Of a stretch of DNA of 24,935 nucleotides, positions 8,958 to 17,747 are shown piece by piece. Position numbers and translations under genes: made by a program. The first letter of the stretch is position 1, and the number at the start of each line of letters is the position of its first letter. The notes beneath the pieces are model-generated. The model made no database searches. It was not told the origin of the DNA and saw only the letters and a list, made by a program, of their open reading frames with translations. The stretch covers positions 1 to 24,935 of the IMG/VR virus record IMGVR_UViG_3300015360_000188, one strand, 5' to 3'. The DNA is from a virus.

Positions 8958-10646
8958 ATGCCATATATTATTCTCAAAACCGACGGCACAACGCTGACAA
9001 CTGTGCTAGATGGGCAGTTTGACAGCATTACAACGAGTCTGAGTTTAATTGGCAAAAATCTGTTTGATTTTGGTAAGCTACAGAACGAAAACTTTGTTCA
9101 TTTACTAGAAAATTTTGCTGACAACACTGCACCACCTAACCAATTAACCGGTCAATTATGGTTTGATACCACAGACGGTGTGCTGAAAGTTTACAACGGA
9201 TCTGCTTGGAGAGATCTTGCAGTCATTACTGTGTCGACGTCGTCAGCAACTGTGGTTAACACAGGAAATTTGTGGTATGATACTATCAACGGGCAATTGT
9301 CAATTAACACCGGTACGGGATTGATTGTTATTGGGCCAGATGCAGTTCCGGGGTTTGGTACCACACGTTTTCAATCTACAAAATTAATTGACACCTCTAA
9401 TCAAGAACATCCGGTGATATTATGTTACGTTGACGGTGAGGTGGTTTCTATTACCAGCGCCGACGCATTTTTCTTAAACGCATCAAACCCAATTGCAGGA
9501 TTTGCGGGTGTTATCAGAGGCATTACACTCAAGGATGGTGCTTCAAAAGACGTTGAATTACTAGGTGCGAGCACGTTTGCAACTAGCGCAGACTCGCTTT
9601 TAAATGCGTCTAGCAGCAGCTACATCGTGGCTAGCACTGGTACTGTTGCTAATACGCTTGTAGAGCGCGACGTTAACGCAGACGTTACAGCGCGCGGTTT
9701 AAACGCTTCTCTTATCACAGCGGCTACTACAGGATCGTTTTTTGGAACATGGAATCTCAATAATAACTTCTTGCCACAGATAAATGGCGGGGTTGACCTA
9801 GGAAGTTCATTAAGACGTTGGGGAGTGGTATATACTACCATATTAGATTCTGGTACAGTCAATGCCGGCACGCTGAATTTCACATCATTGATTGATTCTA
9901 ACTTAGCGGGCATTAACAGATTTGACACCGACGGCACATTGGTCGCAAATTCAAATAACCGGTTGTCGACTCAACGGGCAGTCAAAACTTATGTGGACAC
10001 ACGGTTTGCGGCTATTCCTCCGTCAGGCAGTGGTCCAACTGGGTTTACAGGTAGCAGTGGTAGTCCGGGTGGTGGTGGCCCAACTGGGTTTACAGGTAGC
10101 AGTGGTGGTGGTGGTGGTGGTGGTGGCCCAACTGGGTTTACAGGTAGCAGTGGTAGTCCGGGTGGTGGTGGTGGTGGCGCCACGCCTCCAAATCTATATC
10201 ATGTGACAAGCGGATTTACTAGTGGTGGTCGAGTAATTGTCAAAGCATCACAACCTACTCTTGCAGACCTAGGTGCGGGATCTTTTCAAGCAGGCGACAT
10301 ATGGTTTGACCCCTCGGCTGCCACGGGATATACACAATCAGCAGCTATAAATGGCTGGACGAAATTACCCAACGGTATTCTAGTACAATGGGGTAGATTT
10401 GAAACTGGCACCCCTTTTAAAGAAGGCGTAGTTGGTCCACTTAACTTCAATACTAACTTTACTGCTCCGCCGTGGTCAATAGTGGCAACACCGTTGTTGA
10501 TATCACCAAACACCGGTGCTGACGGGTGGGTGCAAGTAATCACCTCGAGCTTAACTGTCTCACAATTTAGTTTAATGAGTCAGCGAGAAAATAATAACGA
10601 CATTGGGATCAACGGATTTACGTGGATTGCAGTCGGGTCAGGATAA
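8958..10646 (+). CDS. Tail fibre protein with collagen/poly-Gly stalk and gp53-like C-terminus
   Basis: This 562-residue protein has AAGGA upstream of its ATG. Domain order: residues 1-90 are the shared anchor-like domain (PYIILKTDGT, SLSLIGKN, ENFVHLLENFAD, LTGQLWFDT, LKVYNGSAW). About 130-220 is the second shared domain (VILCYVDGEVVSITSADAFF, IRGITLKDGA). About 220-345 is a shaft containing WNLNNNFLPQINGGVDLGSS and RRWGVVYT and ending in RLSTQRAVKTYVD, a motif typical of the approach to a fibre tip. About 359-408 is a low-complexity stalk of three GPTGFTGSSG units joined by glycine runs. About 410-562 is a C-terminal domain with NGWTKLPNGILVQWGRF and a closing GFTWIAVG, the pattern of gp53-like tail-fibre C-termini. 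Likely a trimeric receptor-binding fibre. A tail-fibre chaperone gene follows, as expected. Confidence 0.85.
   Translation: MPYIILKTDGTTLTTVLDGQFDSITTSLSLIGKNLFDFGKLQNENFVHLLENFADNTAPPNQLTGQLWFDTTDGVLKVYNGSAWRDLAVITVSTSSATVVNTGNLWYDTINGQLSINTGTGLIVIGPDAVPGFGTTRFQSTKLIDTSNQEHPVILCYVDGEVVSITSADAFFLNASNPIAGFAGVIRGITLKDGASKDVELLGASTFATSADSLLNASSSSYIVASTGTVANTLVERDVNADVTARGLNASLITAATTGSFFGTWNLNNNFLPQINGGVDLGSSLRRWGVVYTTILDSGTVNAGTLNFTSLIDSNLAGINRFDTDGTLVANSNNRLSTQRAVKTYVDTRFAAIPPSGSGPTGFTGSSGSPGGGGPTGFTGSSGGGGGGGGPTGFTGSSGSPGGGGGGATPPNLYHVTSGFTSGGRVIVKASQPTLADLGAGSFQAGDIWFDPSAATGYTQSAAINGWTKLPNGILVQWGRFETGTPFKEGVVGPLNFNTNFTAPPWSIVATPLLISPNTGADGWVQVITSSLTVSQFSLMSQRENNNDIGINGFTWIAVGSG
10032..10180 (+). 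repeat. Tandem collagen/poly-Gly coding repeat in fibre gene
   Basis: A 27-base unit beginning CCAACTGGGTTTACAGG occurs three times, starting at 10035, 10080 and 10128, with periods of 45 and 48 bases. It encodes PTGFTGSSG. The units are separated by GGT runs encoding 3-8 glycines, one with an inserted SPG. All unit boundaries stay in frame. Copy number could change by slippage or recombination in multiples of three, altering stalk length without breaking the frame. Confidence 0.9.
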
Positions 10647-10657
10647 GAGAACAACAG

Positions 10658-11032
10658 ATGCCAATTTTTTATAGCGATTCAGCAAAAGGGTTTTACAATA
10701 GTGAAGTTGGGTACTCTTCTTACCCGGTAGATGTTATTGATGTGACTGATCAATACGATTTTCTCTTTGATCAAATCACGTATCATAACAAACGAATTAT
10801 AGTTTCGCCTACTGGTGTAGAGTTAGAAGCTATTCCAGTTCCACCAATTACTTGGGAGACGATTACCGCAGAAAGAGACAAACTTCTATCAGCGAGTGAT
10901 TATACACAGCTAGTTGATTCACCGGTTCCTAATCAAACAGCATGGGCTGCATACCGTAAAAAATTAAGAGACATTCCGCAAACATTTGAGACTCCTGTGT
11001 CTGTTGTTTGGCCAGATGCACCGGAGGAATAA
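10658..11032 (+). CDS. Tail fibre assembly chaperone
   Basis: The start is placed at the ATG at 10658, just after the 8958 fibre gene, rather than at the in-frame ATG at 10622 that would overlap it; AGGATAAGAGA lies upstream as a weak ribosome binding site. The 124-residue product opens with IFYSDSAKGFYNSEVGY, a tail-fibre-assembly-type N-terminus. It ends with the hallmark of the phage tail assembly chaperone family (PF16778): ITAERDKLLSASDYTQL, then AWAAYRKKLRDIPQ, then a PVSVVWPDAP tail. Members of this family assist trimerisation or attachment of the adjacent fibre and are typically encoded right after it, as here. The partner is therefore most likely the 8958 product, possibly also the paralogues. 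Family assignment is strong; partner specificity is inferred. Confidence 0.85.
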   Translation: MPIFYSDSAKGFYNSEVGYSSYPVDVIDVTDQYDFLFDQITYHNKRIIVSPTGVELEAIPVPPITWETITAERDKLLSASDYTQLVDSPVPNQTAWAAYRKKLRDIPQTFETPVSVVWPDAPEE

Positions 11033-11035
11033 TCT

Positions 11036-11299
11036 ATGGCAGTGATGCATTATTATCAATTTAGCACATGGCAAAAACCATATTTTCTATATCCAAAGAT
11101 GTGGAACGGATCGGAATGGGTGTATGTGAAGCCTAGTATCTGGGACGGGGAACAGTGGGTAACAGCGGTTAGTGAAACAACGGTTACGGCTCCGCCCGCA
11201 TCTCCGGGAATTGGCGGAGTTCCAACTATAAATCCAGGAAACGCTGGGAGTGGTGGCGGTATTTCTCCTAGTGCGTTTCGAGATAGCAATCTAGTTTAA
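11036..11299 (+). CDS. Small Trp/Gly-rich tail-associated protein (87 aa)
   Basis: A strong GGAGGA ribosome binding site overlaps the end of the chaperone gene, and the ATG lies three bases after its stop. The protein has two visible parts. The N-terminal ~50 residues contain a twice-repeated WxGxxWV motif (MWNGSEWVYVKPSIWDGEQWV spans both copies, split here as MWNGSEWVYV and IWDGEQWV). The remainder is a flexible Pro/Gly/Ser tail (PPASPGIGG, NPGNAGSGGG). The WNG-W motif resembles the short strand that closes the anchor domain of the neighbouring fibres (KVYNGSAW). I do not recognise a named family. Its place between a fibre chaperone and another fibre suggests a minor fibre accessory or tip protein. 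Confidence 0.7.
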   Translation: MAVMHYYQFSTWQKPYFLYPKMWNGSEWVYVKPSIWDGEQWVTAVSETTVTAPPASPGIGGVPTINPGNAGSGGGISPSAFRDSNLV

Positions 11300-11328
11300 A
11301 ATTAATCAGTTAGAAAGTAAATACAATC

Positions 11329-12683
11329 ATGCCATATATCTTAACAAAATCAAACGGTCGGGTATTTGCTACCATCGCTGATGGATCTATTGATCAAACA
11401 ACTGCATTGACGTTCTTAGGAAAGAATTATGCTGGTTATGGACAAAGCATAGGCGAAAACTTTCTTTACCTACTTGAGAACTTTGCCAACATAACCGCGC
11501 CGACAAATCCATTACAGGGCCAAATTTGGTATGATACCTCGGTAAACAAGATAAAGGTCTATAATGGCTCTGCATTTCGAACAATGTCGTTCACCGACAT
11601 TGCTAATACACCGCCTGCAGAGGCACAAGCGGGCGATTTCTGGTTCAATACATCGAACAATCAACTGTCTATTAAGGTGGGCAGCACCTTTACCACTGTG
11701 TCTGGCGTTGCCGGCGGCTCATCATTGGGCTCGTTGACTACGGTTAAGGATAATTCAAACAATTCTAGAACAGTTTTAAAGATCACAGTCAACAACCAGG
11801 ATGTTGCAGTTTTCTCATATGAGGCATTTACGGTTAACATATCTGAGGCAGGTTTCTATAGTAAATTTCCAAAAGTGGTTAAAGGCCTCACGCTCATTGA
11901 CACTAATGCATCTGGTAAATCTCCATCTACTGACACTTATATGTGGGGCACTGCATCAGCAGCGGCTCAAGCTAGAACGATGGAAATCAATACCACTACT
12001 TCTGTGGCAATTGGAGAAGCATCTACTGGAACATATGCTAACAGTGTTGTGGTTCGAGACAATACGGGTACGATTTGGGCTACCTCGTTTTTTAATTCCG
12101 CGGGCCCAATTACCAACGGATTTGCTGGCTCGGCTGGATTCTTTGGATCTAGAGGGTTTGCAGGAAGCGCAGGGACCAACGGAACTAATGGTACTACCGG
12201 ATTCTTTGGATCTAGAGGATTTACTGGCTCTACTGGCGTTGGTTCGGGAACTGATATCCTTCCAACTAATAATGAATGGTCGGGCAGTAACCGATTTGCG
12301 GGGCTTACGACATCTACAAACGTTGATATCAATGGTGGTACTATTGACGGGACCACCATTGGAGCGTCGTCTCCTACGACTGGGGTGTTTACACAGATAG
12401 TTGGACAAGTGGCGACCAGTTCTCAAACTTCGGGAGCATTGACAACCCTGTCAGCTAATAGGCAGGTATTTGCTACTGGATCAATTACTATTTCTGGAGG
12501 CACGTTTACTGCTGGTGACATAATTATCGTTGACGGCAATGGAGCTGATCGTACTATTATCGCATCCGGAGTTACTATGCATTATAATGGCGTGGGCGTA
12601 GGTTCCGTGACATTAAATGGTAACGGAGTTGCGGGTATTAAATTTAGATCGACAACTATCTGCGTGGTTACCGGAAACGTTAC

Positions 12684-12687
<4 letters not shown>
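11329..12687 (+). CDS. Tail fibre protein with collagen-like segment (452 aa)
   Basis: The start is an ATG 29 bases after the previous gene; the ribosome binding site is weak (TTAGAAAG). Residues about 1-90 are the shared anchor-like domain (PYILTKSNGR, LTFLGKN, ENFLYLLENFAN, NPLQGQIWYDT, IKVYNGSAF). About 125-215 is the second shared domain (VLKITVNNQDVAVFSYEAF, VVKGLTLIDT, WGTASAAAQA). Residues about 264-305 are a collagen-like stretch with repeated GFFGSRGF(A/T)GS and TNGTNGTTG. The C-terminal ~100 residues are a beta-rich domain (SANRQVFATGSITISGG, GDIIIVDGNG, GNGVAGIKF) common in phage appendage proteins. It is probably a second long fibre. The stop overlaps the next start in an ATGA junction. 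Confidence 0.8.
12118..12243 (+). repeat. Collagen-like coding repeat in fibre gene
   Basis: The 20-base sequence starting GGATTCTTTGGATC occurs at 12136-12155 and again at 12199-12218, 63 bases (21 codons) apart. It encodes GFFGSRG inside a Gly-x-x rich stretch. The organisation parallels the repeat at 10032-10180 although the DNA unit is different, so the two stalks arose separately or diverged long ago. Confidence 0.8.
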
Positions 12688-13135
<448 letters not shown>

Positions 13136-13139
<4 letters not shown>

Positions 13140-14008
13140 ATGGCCATTGTAGCAGTTAGCGCAGGATGGCTTGTGTAGTTGGTCAACGCAATGTCATTCA
13201 TGTCAAAGTGATCAATTCTAGTAATGTCTGGATTGAGCCATAGTGTTGGCAACGGGAGCGGTTTTCTGGTCAACAATTCTTTAACTTGATCTATGTGATT
13301 ATTATAGATGTGAGCATCGCCTAGGCACAATGTTAACTCGTCAACTTCTAGGTTACAGACTTTAGCAATCATGTGAGTCAACAACGCATAGCTGGCGATA
13401 TTAAACGGAACTCCTAGAAATAAATCTGCAGATCTCTGGTACATCTGGCAGCTGAGACGTCCGTTACTCACATAGAACTGTGCCATCATATGACACGGCG
13501 GCAGCGCCATAAATTCTGTTTCGCCGGGATTCCATGCGCTTAGAATGTGTCGTCTGCTATATGGATCCATTTGAATTTGTTCAATCAATTCAATTAATTG
13601 ATCGTGATTTTGCAGTACTACCTTGTTTCCTCGGATTAATGGCTTCCTCCACCTCCTCCACTGTACGCCATAGATCCGTCCTAGGTCCCCTATCGATCGC
13701 TTATGACGTCGATTAACCCAATACTCAGCATGTGCATTGTCGGTCCAGATAGTAGTTTTCAAACTAGTTCTCTCGCCATGTAAAATTTCTCGAAGTCGCA
13801 ACTCGTCGCCGCTGCCTTCAATCATCCACAATAGTTCGCTTACTACAGACTTCCATGCTAACTTCTTAGTTGTGACTGCTGGAAATCCTTGCTTGAGATC
13901 AAATTTCATTTGCAGGCCAAATTTACTGATAACGCCAACGCCCGTTCGATCTTGTCTTTCTGTTCCGTTTTCTAAAACGTCTCGTAATATTTCTTGATAT
14001 TCTTGCAT
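13136..14008 (-). CDS. thyA: Thymidylate synthase
   Basis: Converts dUMP to dTMP with methylene-tetrahydrofolate in the cytoplasm, feeding phage DNA synthesis. All core ThyA motifs are present in 290 residues: the RQDRTGVG phosphate loop (R21), ELLW near 58-61, YGVQWR near 113-118, the paired arginines SRR at 151-153, the catalytic Cys172 in LPPCHMMAQFYV, QRSADLFLGVPFN at 191-203 and HIY at 233-235. N203 in the VPFN motif is the residue that favours dUMP; dCMP hydroxymethylases of T4 type have Asp there. The C-terminus MAI is of the usual ThyA form. So this is a synthase rather than a hydroxymethylase, although a dUMP hydroxymethylase cannot be fully excluded by eye. AAGGAA precedes the ATG, and a strong hairpin lies just upstream. 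Confidence 0.95.
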
Positions 14009-14024
14009 AATTTATTCCTTAAAT

Positions 14025-14058
14025 GAATAAGCCAGAGCAATGACGCCCTGGCTTATTC
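14025..14058 (-). terminator. Intercistronic hairpin upstream of thyA
   Basis: A perfect 11-bp inverted repeat (GAATAAGCCAG / CTGGCTTATTC) with a 12-base loop lies between the 14077-14667 gene and thyA. Read on the - strand, the stem is followed by ATTTAAGGAATAAATT and then the thyA ATG about 16 bases later. The U-tract is weak, so it may be a partial terminator or an mRNA stability or ribosome-access element rather than a complete stop. Confidence 0.6.
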
Positions 14059-14076
14059 TAGTATCTAGACAAGTGA

Positions 14077-14667
14077 TTAGACTTCTACGCCAGCGGGCTT
14101 TTTTCTTGATTTTGGAGGGTCGAGTTCGTCTGCCTCTTTTCTCAATTGTGCTGCTTCTTTGTAAAGGGCATCGGCGCGACTACGCTTTTGCGCCGGAGTC
14201 ATATTGCTGAGATTTACGGGATTTACCAGATTGTCTTCGACAATGACTTCGGCCTTCACCGGAGCCGTTGGACGATTCCGGTCACCTTCTTCTCTTACTG
14301 CAAGATCTTCAACTCTCACACCTTTTTGCTCTGCAATTAGTTTGTTGAGTTCGTCTAGTTGAATCACTGTTTGTGAATCCGGGGTCATAAGAACCATGTT
14401 AGTTGGTACCTTTTTAAGGTGTCCATTACCATGTAAAAAGCCTAGCATAGAATTTCCGTCGGGGAATTTTCGAACTGCTAGCATGTCTGCGAGTTCATTT
14501 GCTTGTTGACATTGAGGAGAATCAATCAGAGACATCAGCGAATCATGATAGCTATCCTGCAATCCTTGTGTTCCTACAACTAGGGCATTGTGCGGTTCGT
14601 CAGGGAGAGTCCTGTATACCACTACAACTCTAGCTGAGTTATTTTTCATTTTACCGACATGTTTCAT
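14077..14667 (-). CDS. Conserved phage protein of unknown function (196 aa)
   Basis: The ATG at 14667 is preceded by AAGGATAG at good spacing. The protein has two halves. Residues about 10-115 look globular and mixed alpha/beta (ARVVVVYRTLP, HNALVVGTQGL, YHDSLMSLIDS, MLGFLHGNGHLKK). A Glu/Pro-rich linker follows. The last ~40 residues are a charged helix (PAQKRSRADALYKEAAQLRKEADEL) likely to form a coiled coil, ending in a basic SRKKP tail. It has no catalytic motif, signal peptide or membrane segment that I can see. It lies in the same leftward unit as two other small genes and thyA. I do not recognise a function. Confidence 0.75.
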   Translation of the reverse strand: MKHVGKMKNNSARVVVVYRTLPDEPHNALVVGTQGLQDSYHDSLMSLIDSPQCQQANELADMLAVRKFPDGNSMLGFLHGNGHLKKVPTNMVLMTPDSQTVIQLDELNKLIAEQKGVRVEDLAVREEGDRNRPTAPVKAEVIVEDNLVNPVNLSNMTPAQKRSRADALYKEAAQLRKEADELDPPKSRKKPAGVEV

Positions 14668-14691
14668 ATTTTCTATCCTTATGATTGTAGA

Positions 14692-14901
14692 TTAAGATTG
14701 CGCTTCGGGCGGCGCAGCTGGCGCAATTGATTCGAGGAACGCATTCAACTTGTCAAATGCTGCGCCTACTGCACTTAACTCGGCGGCAGAGAACGCACCT
14801 CTACGAGAGGCAATATCAATAATCTGTCTTAGATTTTGTAGATCTACAACGGTTAGGTCTGCCTGGGTAGTTTCTTTTGTTACTTCAGTCGTTTCGTCCA
14901 T
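14692..14901 (-). CDS. Small conserved phage protein (69 aa)
   Basis: A strong AGAGGAAT ribosome binding site precedes the ATG. The core LTVVDLQNLRQIIDIASRRG then AFSAAELSAVGAAFDKLNAFL is a compact pair of amphipathic helices; the ends (ETTEVTKETT and APAAPPEAQS) look disordered. Small proteins of this kind, with a DL..L..IID.AS.RGAF..AEL..VG pattern, recur in T4-like phages of aquatic bacteria, but no function is known to me. It lies between two other short genes with gaps of 24 and 3 bases, so it is probably cotranscribed with them. Confidence 0.75.
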   Translation of the reverse strand: MDETTEVTKETTQADLTVVDLQNLRQIIDIASRRGAFSAAELSAVGAAFDKLNAFLESIAPAAPPEAQS

Positions 14902-14904
14902 GTT

Positions 14905-15186
14905 CTATTCCTCTTTGATATATGGGCATCCCAATATTAACATGGTTAATTCTGCAGGACTCTCAAATCCAATTGTCAAAACATTGACATATTGATTAGA
15001 TGAATTGAGTACTTGCCGACGAAGTATATAATACCGGTCTGACAATCTTTCGGTAATCCATTGATCGATGTTAACTTGGTTTAGCGTTAGTTCAATATTG
15101 ATGGTAGAAAAGTGAACTGGACAAAAGTTCAGTCGTCGTTGTCCAAGGACATTTAGAGGATTGATTTTTTCTTTTGTCAGTGTCAT
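14905..15186 (-). CDS. Small hypothetical phage protein (93 aa)
   Basis: The ATG at 15186 is preceded by AGTAGG. The product is a single small mixed domain: RRLNFCPVHFSTINIE, then a helix-like WITERLSDRYYILRRQV, a strand YVNVLTIGFES and a terminal LGCPYIKEE. Two lone cysteines do not make a metal site. The stop is three bases upstream of the next start, so it shares a transcript with the 69-residue and 196-residue genes. No family was recognised. The 83 bases upstream, back to the VWA gene, hold no strong promoter or terminator that I could identify. Confidence 0.7.
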   Translation of the reverse strand: MTLTKEKINPLNVLGQRRLNFCPVHFSTINIELTLNQVNIDQWITERLSDRYYILRRQVLNSSNQYVNVLTIGFESPAELTMLILGCPYIKEE

Positions 15187-15269
15187 AATATACCTACTTT
15201 ATTTAGTCCTCACAAGAGATCGAATGATCGAAATCATGTATAATGCCATAAAGTATACTGACCAATACA

Positions 15270-16505
15270 TCAGGTATCGAATTCCTTGTAATAGATAGTT
15301 TGCCCAAACGGAGCTTCAATTGAAGTGGTTCCATGTCCCACAAACAATGTATCGGCATAGTCCGGGTCGCCCCATCCACTGTTTGGATACATGTCAGTGA
15401 ACATAATGAACTTCTTTGGTTCAATTCCGTTCTTCTTCATAAATTCCCAGTTGACTTCAAAGTCGGTACCACCACCACCCTTGGGATGATAAGTCAGGAT
15501 ATCCTCTCGTGTGTCACTGGTGAACTCGGCGAAATTGTAAACCTGAGTATCAAAGCACCACAGGCTCAATTTGAAGTCGGCGTATTCGTCCATAATGCCC
15601 TTAACTTCGCCGAGCATGTCTTGGGCCATCGCGTCGGAAATACTGCCACTCATATCAAATGCTACACAGACGTCGATTGTCTCTTCTTGCAGTAGACCTG
15701 GAAGAACGGCACCGCAATGTTGACTTTTTCGATTAGGGCGGGTGAAACTGTAGTTGCTGCGGAGGATGCTTTGAATGTTCATTCTTAAGATTTCACGCCA
15801 GTTCATTTGCGGTTCAGTGAATTCCTGGATTAATCGACGAACGCCTTCGGGCAACTTGCCTGCGGTCTGAGACGCTGTTATCATAGCATCTCTAATTTCC
15901 TTGCGGATCTCTTCTAATTCTTTTTCAGAAAGTACTGGGCGACCGTCGGCAGATTCGCTATCCGCGCCACTTGGATCAAGGTGTTCGTCGAGTAATTGAC
16001 CCAATGCATTGATATCAATTTTGGTTGCATTTTTTAAGAGATCATCATAGATCTGCTCGTAGCTCCAGCCACGATACTTGTTGTCTTGGAAAATCTTAAT
16101 AAACGAAGGCACATCGCCAATTCGATCATCTTTGAGGATCTGATTAACTGCAAAGTCGGCTGCAATATTTGAAATCATTGGATCTCTTGAACTGCGGCGA
16201 CCGATGTGATCAAACACATTGTGGAGGATTTCGTGTGCAAACCCAAACTCTACTTCTTTTGGCTTTAGTTTTTTGACAAAGTCCACGCTATAATAGAAAT
16301 TGCGTCCGTCTGTTGCTAGTGTTTCGAGCCAATCACTAGCGTCAATTAGTTTCATTCGAGTAGCCATGTTGCCAAAGAACGGATGTCTTAGCAAGAGACC
16401 TACTCGAGCAGTAACGAGTTTTTCAATCACCTCATTTTTTTCTTGTTGAGTGTGTTGTTTCTTAACCTTGGGGTGTGCGACAGAAGCAGTAGTAGCTTTA
16501 GACAT
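15270..16505 (-). CDS. VWA-like putative metallopeptidase protein, MoxR partner (DUF2201 type)
   Basis: The start is chosen at the ATG at 16505, not the in-frame ATG at 16517: TGGAG lies seven bases before the former, and the consensus promoter at 16528-16555 would start transcription near 16521, leaving almost no leader for the latter. The 411-residue product has two domains. The N-terminal one carries HEILH at 91-95 followed by NIAADFAVNQIL, the metal-site pattern of the putative metallopeptidase domain of DUF2201 proteins (PF13203). The C-terminal one is a VWA-like domain (PF09967) with a MIDAS-type DMSGS at 284-288, GGGGTD near 347 and FTDM near 371. Such proteins work with MoxR AAA+ ATPases in bacteria as chaperone-like remodelling pairs, and a MoxR gene lies directly upstream here. 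Substrate unknown. Confidence 0.85.
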   Translation of the reverse strand: MSKATTASVAHPKVKKQHTQQEKNEVIEKLVTARVGLLLRHPFFGNMATRMKLIDASDWLETLATDGRNFYYSVDFVKKLKPKEVEFGFAHEILHNVFDHIGRRSSRDPMISNIAADFAVNQILKDDRIGDVPSFIKIFQDNKYRGWSYEQIYDDLLKNATKIDINALGQLLDEHLDPSGADSESADGRPVLSEKELEEIRKEIRDAMITASQTAGKLPEGVRRLIQEFTEPQMNWREILRMNIQSILRSNYSFTRPNRKSQHCGAVLPGLLQEETIDVCVAFDMSGSISDAMAQDMLGEVKGIMDEYADFKLSLWCFDTQVYNFAEFTSDTREDILTYHPKGGGGTDFEVNWEFMKKNGIEPKKFIMFTDMYPNSGWGDPDYADTLFVGHGTTSIEAPFGQTIYYKEFDT

Positions 16506-16527
16506 ATAGGGCTCCATTGATGTTTAC

Positions 16528-16555
16528 ATTATATATAAGCACAGACATTTGTCAA
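16528..16555 (-). promoter_or_regulatory. Consensus sigma70 promoter of the VWA gene
   Basis: On the - strand a perfect TTGACA (16550-16555) and a perfect TATAAT (16528-16533) are separated by 16 bases. Transcription would begin near 16521, about 16 bases before the VWA start codon. This is a host-RNA-polymerase promoter, suggesting early expression. Confidence 0.85.
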
Positions 16556-16577
16556 TGCTGTTTGGTGATATTTTACG

Positions 16578-16609
16578 AAAAAAGGCGCAGCATTTAAGCT
16601 ACGCCTTTT
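16578..16609 (-). terminator. Intrinsic terminator after the MoxR gene
   Basis: On the - strand, AAAAGGCGTAGC pairs with GCTGCGCCTTTT across a six-base loop (one G-U pair in RNA), and the stem runs into six consecutive U residues. It lies 22 bases beyond the MoxR stop and just before the VWA promoter, so the two genes are separate transcription units. Confidence 0.85.
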
Positions 16610-16631
16610 CTCAACAACACCTAATGGAGTA

Positions 16632-17711
16632 TTACTCCATTGCGGCGGTAATGTACTTACTGAACCTATTGTGAAATTCATCAAAGTTCTTCAGTTCGCG
16701 CGGCTCGAATGGCAATTGGTAGTTGCTCAGGGCAACCTTTGCTGCCATCACGGTAATCTCTGTTGGGAAGTTATCCATGATGAACTTGAAGAAGAAGTCT
16801 GACATCTGATTCCACTTCGGATCTTTTCTTTCGTGCGCTTCTTTCAGTTCGTAGCAGAGACTGATACTAAGTGAATACATTGCCGAAATTTCTTTGATGT
16901 TAAACTTCGTTACCTTTCCATTCAAAATATCAGTTGGGTTAGGCATTTGCTTTGCCACTTTGCGGTGACCCATGAACTTCACTGCTAGTCCGTCGCCCAC
17001 CGAACCTGACACAAGATCAGTAAGTGTGCTTTCACTGACATTGTCGGATGTCAGCAAGTCACTAACGAAACTCCAGGAGCGCGGAGTGGCAAATGCTCGG
17101 CTCGAACTCTTCGAGTCGAATTCGTAGAGATCGTTTTTAGCAAACGTAAGGTAGCCAACAACCTGTTCATGGATATTGTTAGCAGTGGCCCACTCAAACC
17201 AGTCATCGAAGCTGTGTTTCATTTCAATGTGAACGAAACGGTTAGCCAGTGGACTCGGCATCCGGTAGGTAACACCTTTGTCACTGTCTCTGTTACCAGC
17301 TGCAACAATAGCAACTCCCTTTGGAAGTTGATATGTGCCGACCCGACGGTTAAGGACCAACTGGAACGCCGCAGCCTGTGTCGCCGGAGCCGCAGAGTTA
17401 AGTTCGTCGAGGAACAAAATTGCAGTGCTGTTTGGGTCCATTGGCAGTTCTGCCGGCGGCGCCCATGTCATTGTTTTTGTTTCTGGGTTGAAGAAAGGAA
17501 TGCCTTTGATGTCAGTTGGTTCCCAAAGGCTCAAACGAACGTCGATAACTTCGCGTTTCTGCTCGTCACCAATTTGTTTGACGATATCACTTTTACCGAT
17601 GCCGGGAGGACCCCACATAAAAAGAGGACGTTGTGCTTCGATGCACTTGCGAATGGCCAATTTGGCTTCATTCGGAGTTACGGTACGGTTAGTAGAAATT
17701 TCTTTAGTCAT
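16632..17711 (-). CDS. MoxR-family AAA+ ATPase
   Basis: This 359-residue ATPase has Walker A GPPGIGKS at 34-41, Walker B ILFLDE at 98-103 followed by LNSAAPATQAAAFQLVLNRR, sensor-1 AAGNR at 137-141 and a LANRF arginine-finger segment near 155-159; this is the MoxR layout. The C-terminal third is helical. MoxR proteins are AAA+ chaperone-like ATPases that act with VWA-domain partners, and the VWA/metallopeptidase-like gene follows directly. Length is typical of the family. AAGGAA lies about 12 bases before the ATG and a near-consensus sigma70 promoter further upstream. A strong terminator follows. It is expected to remodel a phage or host complex in the cytoplasm; the target is not visible in the sequence. 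Confidence 0.9.
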   Translation of the reverse strand: MTKEISTNRTVTPNEAKLAIRKCIEAQRPLFMWGPPGIGKSDIVKQIGDEQKREVIDVRLSLWEPTDIKGIPFFNPETKTMTWAPPAELPMDPNSTAILFLDELNSAAPATQAAAFQLVLNRRVGTYQLPKGVAIVAAGNRDSDKGVTYRMPSPLANRFVHIEMKHSFDDWFEWATANNIHEQVVGYLTFAKNDLYEFDSKSSSRAFATPRSWSFVSDLLTSDNVSESTLTDLVSGSVGDGLAVKFMGHRKVAKQMPNPTDILNGKVTKFNIKEISAMYSLSISLCYELKEAHERKDPKWNQMSDFFFKFIMDNFPTEITVMAAKVALSNYQLPFEPRELKNFDEFHNRFSKYITAAME

Positions 17712-17747
17712 ATTGTATTAGGTTCCTTGTAGTGTTGTTGATTGCTT

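Noticed and set aside
11956-12426. Overlapping Ser/Arg- and Pro-rich frames on the - strand of the collagen-like fibre gene
   Set aside because: They are antisense readings of Gly/Ser/Thr repeats; the low-complexity proteins and lack of start signals mark them as shadows.
15215-15240. ATCGAATGATCGAAAT-type repeats between the VWA gene and the 93-residue gene
   Set aside because: These are short imperfect direct repeats without a stable stem or promoter pattern.
15203-15424. 73-residue open frame on the - strand overlapping the end of the VWA gene
   Set aside because: Out of frame with a clearly real gene for most of its length, no ribosome binding site, composition unlike a real protein.
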